DNA of 64,000 bases from the NCBI RefSeq assembly GCF_004365175.1, contig NZ_SOCE01000001.1, positions 4,843,403 to 4,907,402 on the forward strand, given 5' to 3'. Each line of letters starts with the position of its first letter. Position 1 is the stretch's first letter. The DNA is from Kribbella voronezhensis. Lineage in GTDB: Bacteria > Actinomycetota > Actinomycetes > Propionibacteriales > Kribbellaceae. Below the pieces are notes generated by a model. It was not told the origin of the DNA and ran no database searches. It saw only the letters and a list, made by a program, of their open reading frames with translations. The position numbers and the translations under genes were made by a program. Positions 35,285 to 42,026 of this stretch are shown piece after piece.

Positions 35285-35316
35285 GTGCGGCCGCCGCGCC
35301 TCCTTCTGGAGGATTC

Positions 35317-36249
35317 GTGAAGATCCGCACCACCGTCGAGGCCGACCTCGACTTCATCCGCACCGCGATCACCGAGCAGTCGATCAACACCGTCACCCCC
35401 GAGCGTTTCGACGAGTACATCGTCTCGGGCTACTACCGGCACGAGTGGTGCTGGGTGGCCGAGCAGGACGGCGAGATCGTTGCCCTCGCCATCTGGTGGG
35501 GCATGCCGCAGGCCGAGCAGCCGTACAGCGTGGACGGCCTGTACGCCGTACCGGGCGTCGACCGGGTCGCTGCCTGGGCCGAGCTGATCCGGGCCGGAGC
35601 GGCCAGTGTCCCGTCTGGCGGGGACGGACCGGAGTACCACCTCTTCCTCCCCAATGGCTGGCGCGAACAGGCCGACGTGGTGGAGGCGTTCGAGCCCCGG
35701 GCCGAGGCGGCCGCGCGGGCCGGGCTTTCCGAGCGCACCGAGCGACTGCGGTACGAATGGCTGCCGGAGTACGGACTGCCGGCGCGGTCGACCCGGCTGC
35801 GGTTCGAGCCGGGCGACGACGAGGCGTTCCTGGCCGCCTTCCGCCAGGTGATCGAGGGCAGCCTCGATGCGGCGACCGCGCGCGAAGTCGCGAAGGTGGG
35901 CGTCGACGGGGCAGCCCGGCAGGACCTGGAGATCTACCAGGAGATGCCCGGAGAGCGTTCCTGGTGGCGCCTCGCGTACGACCAGGACGGCGCGTTGGTG
36001 GGCTTCGCGTTGCCGTCGGCCAACAACGGCGGTCCGGTCGTCGGGTACCTCGGCGTGGTACCCGAGCAGCGCGGTCACCGGTACAGCGACGACCTGCTGG
36101 CCGAGATCACCCATCTCCTGGTCGAAACCGGAGCCGACCGGATCAGGGCCGACACCGACCTGACCAACAAGCCAATGGCGGCGAGCTTCGAGCGGACCGG
36201 CTACCGCAACCACGCCGTACGGATGGTGTTGTCGTACCCGATCGCCTGA
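35317..36249 (+). CDS. GNAT-family acetyltransferase, two-domain
   Basis: Protein of 310 residues with two GNAT-like halves. The N-terminal half (MKIRTTVEADLDFIRTAITE ... EWCWVAEQDGEIVALAIWW) looks degenerate. The C-terminal half carries the acetyl-CoA loop PEQRGHRYSDDLL followed by TDLTNKPMAASFERTGYRN, the typical end of an active GNAT domain. The start is the GTG at 35317 with GGAGG five bases upstream; a longer in-frame reading would run through the leader peptide region. The acceptor is unknown; small-molecule or antibiotic acetylation is possible given the leader-like frame before it. Confidence 0.85.
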   Translation: MKIRTTVEADLDFIRTAITEQSINTVTPERFDEYIVSGYYRHEWCWVAEQDGEIVALAIWWGMPQAEQPYSVDGLYAVPGVDRVAAWAELIRAGAASVPSGGDGPEYHLFLPNGWREQADVVEAFEPRAEAAARAGLSERTERLRYEWLPEYGLPARSTRLRFEPGDDEAFLAAFRQVIEGSLDAATAREVAKVGVDGAARQDLEIYQEMPGERSWWRLAYDQDGALVGFALPSANNGGPVVGYLGVVPEQRGHRYSDDLLAEITHLLVETGADRIRADTDLTNKPMAASFERTGYRNHAVRMVLSYPIA

Positions 36250-36256
36250 CCTGGTG

Positions 36257-36303
36257 GCCGTCGGCCCCTGGCCGGAAAGAACTTCTCGCCAGGGGCAGAC
36301 GGC
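36257..36303 (+). terminator. Terminator hairpin after the GNAT gene
   Basis: GCCGTC (36257) plus GCCCCTGGC (36264-36272) pair with GCCAGGGGC (36288-36296) plus GACGGC (36298-36303), with one G-A mismatch between the two segments. Confidence 0.75.
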
Positions 36304-36344
36304 AGCCGGTGTGACCCCTATGCTTCCCTGACATGTCAGTCACC

Positions 36345-36360
36345 TCCGGTGATCACCGGA
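36345..36360. promoter_or_regulatory. Perfect 16-bp palindrome before the membrane protein gene
   Basis: TCCGGTGATCACCGGA is fully self-complementary. A second perfect palindrome, TGACATGTCA, lies at 36329-36338. Both are between a TATGCT -10-like box (36320-36325) and the start at 36379, a typical operator position. Confidence 0.55.
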
Positions 36361-36378
36361 GTCAGGGGAGCCGCTGGG

Positions 36379-36819
36379 ATGCGTGATATCGCGCTGATCC
36401 TGCACGTTGTCGCCGGAACCGTCGCGCTCGTGTTCGGACCACTGGCGATCGTTTTGACCTTGCGCCTTCGCCGGCTCAACTGGGCCGGCGAGAGCTACCA
36501 CTGGGCCGTCGCGCTGGTCTGCCTGTCGGCGCTGGTGATGGTGCCGTACGACTGGGCCAAGCTCTGGGTGTTCTGGCCGATCGCCGTCGCGACGTACCTG
36601 TTCGTGTACTTCGGTCAGCGGGCGGCCGAGGAGGCGGGCGGCCTCTGGTACCGAGGCGTACTGCGCGGGTACGGCGGCGGCTGGATCGCTTTGTGGACAG
36701 CGTTCCTGGTGATCAACCTGCCGGATCACCCGTGGAGCTGGGCCGTTCCGCTCGTGGTGGGCTCGGTCGTGGTCGAGTGGCTGTGCTTCCGCCCGGCGGC
36801 TGCCTGGACGAGCCAGTAG
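36379..36819 (+). CDS. Small integral membrane protein, unknown function
   Basis: Protein of 146 residues with about five hydrophobic helices: IALILHVVAGTVALVFGPLA, HWAVALVCLSALVMVP, FWPIAVATYLFVYF, GWIALWTAFLVINL and WAVPLVVGSVVVEWLCF. The His in the first helix (LHVVAGT) recalls DUF2306-like and heme-associated membrane proteins, but I cannot assign a family. The ATG at 36379 has AGGGGAG nine bases upstream. It lies behind palindromic sites that suggest its own regulation, and 28 bases ahead of the S9 peptidase gene, with which it may be co-transcribed. Confidence 0.75.
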   Translation: MRDIALILHVVAGTVALVFGPLAIVLTLRLRRLNWAGESYHWAVALVCLSALVMVPYDWAKLWVFWPIAVATYLFVYFGQRAAEEAGGLWYRGVLRGYGGGWIALWTAFLVINLPDHPWSWAVPLVVGSVVVEWLCFRPAAAWTSQ

Positions 36820-36847
36820 CTGAACTGGCCACGAGTTACCGTCGGCT

Positions 36848-38881
36848 GTGGACTACTCGACGTTCGACGACTTTCTGGCTGTACCGCGTGTCAACAGCCT
36901 CGCCCTCTCGCTCGACGGCAGCCGCCTGGTGGCAGCGATCGCGAAGTACGACAAAGAAGCGAACAAGCTGGTCAGTGCGCTCTATGAACTCGACGCCGAC
37001 GGCAGCGCCGAACCACGCCGGTTGACGCACTCGGCCGAAGGGGAGAGCCAGCCGGTGTTCGAGCCGGACGGCTCACTCTTGTTCGTCTCCAGTCGCTCCA
37101 GCGACGACGGCCCCGCCCTGTGGCGGCTCCCGGTCAGCGGTGAGGCCGCGAAGGTCGCCAGTACGCCGGGCGGCATCTCGGCGATCCGAGTGGCAGCCGA
37201 TGCGGGGACGGCGGTCGTGACGACCAGCGTGATGCCCGGCGCCAAGGATGCCGCTGAGGACAAGGAGCTTCGCAAGGCCCGCAAGGACGCTGGGGTCAGC
37301 GCGATCCTGCACACGACTTCACCGGTGCGGTTCTGGGACAGCGAACTCGGCCCGGACGAGACCCACCTGCAAGTGGTGGCTGGTAAGAACCTGAGGGCCG
37401 GCGAGGGTGGCGCTAAGGACCTGACGGCCGGCGAGGGTGGCGCTAAGGACCTGACGGCCGGCGACGGTGGCACGAAGGACCTGACGCCGGCTCCCGGCCG
37501 GGCTCTCGACGACGCCGAGTTCACGGTGACGCCGGACGGCAGGACCGTGATCGCGAAGTGGCAGCTCGACCGTGTCGGCTGGCCGCGGCCTGTCCTCGTC
37601 GCCATCGACACCGAGACGGGCGAGCGGCGTACTCTCGCCGATGCCGAGGACGGCGGCTTCTACGAACCCGCCGTGTCACACGACGGCCGCTTCGTCGCTT
37701 TCACCCGCTGGCAGGACCAGAAGCACGACAGGCCGCCGACGGTCTCGCTGCTGCTGGCCGATCTGCAGACCGGCGAGACGCGCGACCTGGTCGCCGATCC
37801 CGACGGCTGGCCGGAAGCGCCCGCCTTCAGCGCCGACGATCGAAGCGTGTTCTTCATCGCCTTCGACCACGGTCACCGCTCGCTCTTCCGGGCCGACATC
37901 GCCACCGGCGAGGTCAGCCGGGTGACCACCGAAGGCTCGTTCAGCGCGGTACAGGTCGCTCCGGACAACGCGTCGCTGTTCGCCATCCGGGCCGCGACCG
38001 ATGCGCCGGCCCATCCGGTCCGGATCGATCTGGCCTCCGGTGCTGTCACCCGACTGCTCCCTGCGCCTGAAGCCGAGCTGCCTGGCACCCTTGAACGAGT
38101 CGAGACCACCGCGGCCGACGGGACCACCATCGAAGCCTGGCTGATCCTGCCGCGCAACGCTTCCCCGGCCGAACCGGCTCCGCTGCTGCTCTGGGTCCAC
38201 GGCGGCCCGTTGAGTTCCTGGGCCGGCTGGAGCTGGCGATGGAACCCCTGGCTGATGGCGACCAAGGGGTACGCCGTACTGATGCCCGATCCGGCCCTGT
38301 CACTCGGGTACGGCGCGCAGATGCTCGAGCGGGCCTGGGACCGCTGGGCCGCGCTGGTTCACGAGGACCTGATGGAGATCACCGACGCCGTCGTCGCGCG
38401 GCCCGACATCGACGCTGATCGCACAGCCGCGATGGGCGCGTCCTTCGGTGGCTACATGGTGAACTGGATCGCCGGTCAGACCGACCGCTTCAAGTGCCTG
38501 ATCACCATGGCCGGCAAGTGGAACACGGAGAACTTCTGGGCCACCAGCGACATGCCCGGCTACTTCAGGGCGGAGTGGGGCCCGCAGGAGGAATTCCCGG
38601 ACCGGTACGCCGAACGCTCACCGCGCCGCTTCCTCGACCGGATCACCACACCCACCCTGATCATCCACGGCACCCTCGACCAGCGGGTCCCGATCAACCA
38701 GACCCTGCACATGTTCACCGACCTCCAGCTGGCCGGCGTCGAGTCGGCCTACCTCTCCTTCCCCGACGAAGGCCACTGGATCCTCAAACCCGGCAATGCC
38801 CGCACCTGGCACGAAACCGTCTGGTCCTGGCTAGCCAAACACCTCGACAAGCAGGAGTGGACCAAGCCACCCCTGCTCTGA
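36848..38881 (+). CDS. S9-family (prolyl oligopeptidase-type) serine peptidase
   Basis: Cytoplasmic peptidase of 677 residues: a seven-bladed beta-propeller (about 1-420) followed by an alpha/beta-hydrolase domain. The catalytic Ser is in GASFGGYM, the Asp in HGTLDQRVP and the His in DEGHWI. The oxyanion loop is WVHGGPLSSW. There is no signal peptide. The GTG start gives MDYSTFDDFLAVPRVNSLAL. The propeller contains an unusual in-frame tandem repeat at residues 182-211 (three 10-residue units like LTAGEGGAKD, encoded by three 30-base units at 37391-37480) that looks like a flexible insert. The family cleaves short peptides, acylaminoacyl-peptides or dipeptides. Confidence 0.93.
   Translation: MDYSTFDDFLAVPRVNSLALSLDGSRLVAAIAKYDKEANKLVSALYELDADGSAEPRRLTHSAEGESQPVFEPDGSLLFVSSRSSDDGPALWRLPVSGEAAKVASTPGGISAIRVAADAGTAVVTTSVMPGAKDAAEDKELRKARKDAGVSAILHTTSPVRFWDSELGPDETHLQVVAGKNLRAGEGGAKDLTAGEGGAKDLTAGDGGTKDLTPAPGRALDDAEFTVTPDGRTVIAKWQLDRVGWPRPVLVAIDTETGERRTLADAEDGGFYEPAVSHDGRFVAFTRWQDQKHDRPPTVSLLLADLQTGETRDLVADPDGWPEAPAFSADDRSVFFIAFDHGHRSLFRADIATGEVSRVTTEGSFSAVQVAPDNASLFAIRAATDAPAHPVRIDLASGAVTRLLPAPEAELPGTLERVETTAADGTTIEAWLILPRNASPAEPAPLLLWVHGGPLSSWAGWSWRWNPWLMATKGYAVLMPDPALSLGYGAQMLERAWDRWAALVHEDLMEITDAVVARPDIDADRTAAMGASFGGYMVNWIAGQTDRFKCLITMAGKWNTENFWATSDMPGYFRAEWGPQEEFPDRYAERSPRRFLDRITTPTLIIHGTLDQRVPINQTLHMFTDLQLAGVESAYLSFPDEGHWILKPGNARTWHETVWSWLAKHLDKQEWTKPPLL
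37391..37480 (+). repeat. In-frame 30-bp tandem repeat in the S9 peptidase gene
   Basis: Three consecutive 30-base units (37391, 37421 and 37451), the first two differing at only one or two bases, encode LRAGEGGAKD, LTAGEGGAKD and LTAGDGGTKD. Confidence 0.9.
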
Positions 38882-38934
38882 CGCGCGAGCGCCTCCAGCT
38901 CTACACAGTCTGTAGCTCAGGAGCAGATGGAGAG

Positions 38935-39645
38935 CTAAGCCTGGCCGGCTTGTTCTTCTGGGGTGGATTTGCGGACTACCAGGCGGGTCCAGGCGCCGAC
39001 GTAGACGCGGTCGTCGCCGGTGAGTTCTCGGCGTTGGCCCGGGGGGATCGGGTCTTCGGGGAGGGGGTCGGAGGCCTGGCCGACGAAGGTGCCGTTGGAG
39101 GACTGGAGGTCTTCGACCCACCAGCGCTGGCCGTCGGTGGTGAGTTGGGCCTGGCGGCGGCTCACGCCGGTGTCGTCGCCGCAGTCGATCTCCGGGGTGA
39201 TCCCGCGGCTCTTCGAAGGCCTGCCGACCAGCACGCTCTTGGCCGTGATCGGGATGACCACCGGCAGCCCGGGGGAGGGGCAGGGGTCGTCGCTCTGCTG
39301 TACGGCGTACCAGTCGGGGTCGACCCAGCGCTCCACGACCCAGTCAGCGACCTCTTGCGGCGCGGGTGGCACCGGTGGGGGCGTACCGAGGTCCAGCGGC
39401 GAGGCCGGCCGTGGCATGGTGCCGGTGGTGAAGTCGTAGCCGCAGTTCTCGCAGAACAAGGCGTCTGCGGCAGCAGGCTCGGAACAGTTCGGGCATGCCT
39501 GGGTCGTCGCCGCCGGTGCCGCCACTGCGGGGGCCGGGACGGACGCGGCGGCCGGGGTGGCCGCAGCACCGATCGGGAGTCCACAGACGTCGCAGTAGTC
39601 CGTGGAGACGGACGGGTGTCCGCTCGGACAGGTGACTGAGCTCAT
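38935..39645 (-). CDS. FHA-domain protein with double zinc ribbon
   Basis: Protein of 236 residues. Two zinc-ribbon motifs occupy the N-terminus (CPSGHPSVSTDYCDVCG and CPNCSEPAAADALFCENCG), followed by a Pro/Ala linker and, from about residue 125, a forkhead-associated domain that binds phosphothreonine peptides. Its hallmarks are VLVGRPSKSRG, DTGVSRRQAQL and SSNGTFVG. It is the last gene of the ten-gene minus-strand cluster and overlaps the vWA gene by four bases. The FHA domain is probably a reader of phosphorylation by the kinase encoded in the same cluster, and the zinc ribbons resemble those on that kinase and on the phosphatase, suggesting a shared docking mode. Confidence 0.9.
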   Translation of the reverse strand: MSSVTCPSGHPSVSTDYCDVCGLPIGAAATPAAASVPAPAVAAPAATTQACPNCSEPAAADALFCENCGYDFTTGTMPRPASPLDLGTPPPVPPAPQEVADWVVERWVDPDWYAVQQSDDPCPSPGLPVVIPITAKSVLVGRPSKSRGITPEIDCGDDTGVSRRQAQLTTDGQRWWVEDLQSSNGTFVGQASDPLPEDPIPPGQRRELTGDDRVYVGAWTRLVVRKSTPEEQAGQA

Positions 39646-40919
39646 TTCTTCACCCTGGTGGTCTTGGTGGACGCGGTGTCGAGCGCCATCTCGTCAGCCT
39701 TCTCGACGCTGCGCTTCAGTCGAACGGTGCCGGTGTCCTGGTCGTCGATCTCGACCACCTTCCGCAGCCGCGAGGTGGCTTCCTCGTTGCCGGTCTGGGC
39801 GGCGAGCTGGACCGCGCGGCCGAGCTTGGTGGTCGCGGTCTCGGTGTCACCGGCGGCCTTCGCGGCCAGGCCCTCCTGGATCGCGTCGGCGAGCTCGGTC
39901 TGGCCGGTGTAGTGCGCGACCTCCGGGCTGATCCGGGTGGTGAGCGCCTCGTCGTTGGACCACAGCGCCTTCACCAAGCCTTGCGCGACGACCTGGTCGC
40001 CGACTGCGAGCTGGACCCGGGCGGCGAGTTGCTCCTGCCCGATTCCCTTGGCAGCAAGGCGAATCGCGACGTGGTAGTCGCGCGACTCGTCACCCCAGGA
40101 GCCGGTCGGGTACGCACTGGTCAGCGCGTTCACCTCCGTACGCCGGGAGGTCAGGTCGTCGACGGTCGGAGCGACCTGGCGGACGAACAGCACCTGTGCG
40201 CCCTGCGGAGCCCAGACCCGCATGTCGGCACCGGCGACACCCTTGCTCATCGCCTGCTTGATCAGCTTGGAGAACTCCGCGGCGAGCTGGTCCGGGGCGG
40301 GGATGATGTCGACCGTACCGAGCAGCGCGGTCGCGATCCGGCGGACCTCGGCGACCTGCCAGTTGACGCCGACACCGCGGCAGTCGCACTGGAACTGACC
40401 GGTGACGGCCTCGATCGTCGCGGACAGCACCTCGGGCGTCTCGTGCTGGTTCTCGCCGTCGGTGAGCAGGATCGCGTGCTTCTGCGACAGCGACGGCACG
40501 GTCGCGAAGACCCGGGCGGCGAGCCGCAACCAGGTGCCCATCGCCGTACCGCCGTCGGCGTAGAAGCGGGCGACGGCGTCCTTGGCGGCCTGCCGGGTGA
40601 ACTGGTCCATCCGCACCATCACCGGCTCGGGCGACGGCGGGAAAGCGAGCTGGGCCCGGTCGTTGCCGGAGATGACGGCGAACCAGACGCCGTCGAGGAT
40701 CTGGTCGAGCGCGGTCTGGGCGGCGTACGCCGCGGCCCGGATGCCCTCGGCGCCCATCGAGCCGGAGGTGTCGACGATGATGATCTCGCCGGCGTCACCG
40801 CTGCCGGACTGGCCGGCCGCACCCGCGCCGGTACAGGACACCGTGACGATCGCGTGCACGTCGGTGCCGCCGTCGGGCAGGAACTCGTTCTGGTACACGG
40901 TGGCGGAGAACTCGGCCAT
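39642..40919 (-). CDS. von Willebrand factor A (TerY-like) protein
   Basis: Protein of 425 residues. The vWA domain starts around residue 45 with the metal-ion (MIDAS) motif IIIVDTSGSMGAEG and continues with LLTDGENQHET. A beta-rich middle part follows, and the C-terminal quarter (from about 330) is helical and TPR-like (GLAAKAAGDTETATTKLGRAVQLA). There is no signal peptide. In tellurite-type stress loci, vWA proteins form conserved sets with a PP2C phosphatase and a kinase; the next genes here encode exactly these. It probably acts as a metal-dependent scaffold. It is separated from the phosphatase gene by 33 bases and overlaps the FHA gene. Confidence 0.9.
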   Translation of the reverse strand: MAEFSATVYQNEFLPDGGTDVHAIVTVSCTGAGAAGQSGSGDAGEIIIVDTSGSMGAEGIRAAAYAAQTALDQILDGVWFAVISGNDRAQLAFPPSPEPVMVRMDQFTRQAAKDAVARFYADGGTAMGTWLRLAARVFATVPSLSQKHAILLTDGENQHETPEVLSATIEAVTGQFQCDCRGVGVNWQVAEVRRIATALLGTVDIIPAPDQLAAEFSKLIKQAMSKGVAGADMRVWAPQGAQVLFVRQVAPTVDDLTSRRTEVNALTSAYPTGSWGDESRDYHVAIRLAAKGIGQEQLAARVQLAVGDQVVAQGLVKALWSNDEALTTRISPEVAHYTGQTELADAIQEGLAAKAAGDTETATTKLGRAVQLAAQTGNEEATSRLRKVVEIDDQDTGTVRLKRSVEKADEMALDTASTKTTRVKK

Positions 40920-40952
40920 CTCAGGCGTCCTTTCTACAAAGCTGACGGGCGA

Positions 40953-42026
40953 TCACAGACGAGCCAGTGCGACGGTGATGTTGTCCTGGCCGCCCTGGGC
41001 GTTCGCCCAGTCGACCAATGCGGACGCGGTGGCCAGAGGCTCGCCACGGTTGGCCGCAGCGGTCTGACGTACGAGGTCGGCCAGTGGTGCCGCCTCGGAG
41101 CAGTAGTTCCACAGGCCGTCGGAGCAGACCACGAGCCATCCCGGGCCGTCCACCTTGACGGTCGTGGTGCGGGGAGTGTGGTCCGGTGCGTCCTTGCCGA
41201 GCCAGCGGGTGATGGCGTGGGCCTGCGGGCCGGTCTCGGCCTGCTGCCGCGGTACGCCGGTGGCGATGAGCTCGGCGGCCCAGGAGTCGTCCACGGTGAG
41301 CCCAACCGGCTCCGCGTTGTCCGGGAACCAGTACGCCCGGCTGTCACCCACCACGCCCGCCACCAGCAGGTCGCCCTCGAGGACGACGGCGACGAACGTG
41401 CAGGAAGCCGGATTCGGGCTGTCCGGGCTGGTGTTCGCCAGTACTGCGTCGTTCGCGGCGTCCGCGGCTGCCTTCAAGCGGGCGACCACCGCGCTGTTCC
41501 GCGACGACTCGGTGCCCATCCCTTGTGCATGACCAGCGGCCAGCACTTCGCGAGCGGCACGCGCTGCGGCCAGGCTGGCCACGTCGGAGTCCAGCGAGGA
41601 GCTCACGCCGTCGCAGACCACGAGCTGTGCCCTACTGCCCGGCTCGGCGTCGGCGGAGACGGCCACGGCGTCCTCGTTGCGGCTGTGCCGGATGCCGCGA
41701 TCGCAGACGGCCGCGACCCACGGCGCCGGCTGCTCGCTGAAGTGGTCGCGCGGCTTGGCTGCCTTGGTCCCACAGGTCTGGCAGTAGCTGTCGTCACCGA
41801 CGACGCCGCCACAGGACCGGCAGGGGCCGGGCGGAGCCTCCGCCGAGCGGGCCGCGGACGGGTTGAGCTCCACAGTCGGCTCGGTGTCGGTGTCGATCGC
41901 GGCCGTCGCTGGAGTGGCAGCAGGCGACAGTTCGGCCCCGCAGGCCTCGCAGTAGCGGTCGGCGGCGCCGATCGGCCCGCCACAGCTCGGACAGGTCGTA
42001 CTCGTCGTGCCGGTCGTCGAAGTCAT
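40953..42026 (-). CDS. PP2C-type Ser/Thr phosphatase with double zinc ribbon
   Basis: Protein of 357 residues. Two N-terminal zinc ribbons (CPSCGGPIGAADRYCEACG and CRSCGGVVGDDSYCQTCG) precede a PPM/PP2C phosphatase domain from about residue 105. The metal-binding motifs are AAVCDRGIRHSRNEDAVAV, LVVCDGVSSS, VGDSRAYWF, VVCSDGLWNY and GGQDNITVAL. The start is the ATG at 42026, overlapping the kinase stop by four bases. It is the natural antagonist of the kinase encoded next to it, removing phosphate from Ser/Thr. Cytoplasmic; no membrane segment, unlike PstP of mycobacteria. Confidence 0.93.
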   Translation of the reverse strand: MTSTTGTTSTTCPSCGGPIGAADRYCEACGAELSPAATPATAAIDTDTEPTVELNPSAARSAEAPPGPCRSCGGVVGDDSYCQTCGTKAAKPRDHFSEQPAPWVAAVCDRGIRHSRNEDAVAVSADAEPGSRAQLVVCDGVSSSLDSDVASLAAARAAREVLAAGHAQGMGTESSRNSAVVARLKAAADAANDAVLANTSPDSPNPASCTFVAVVLEGDLLVAGVVGDSRAYWFPDNAEPVGLTVDDSWAAELIATGVPRQQAETGPQAHAITRWLGKDAPDHTPRTTTVKVDGPGWLVVCSDGLWNYCSEAAPLADLVRQTAAANRGEPLATASALVDWANAQGGQDNITVALARL

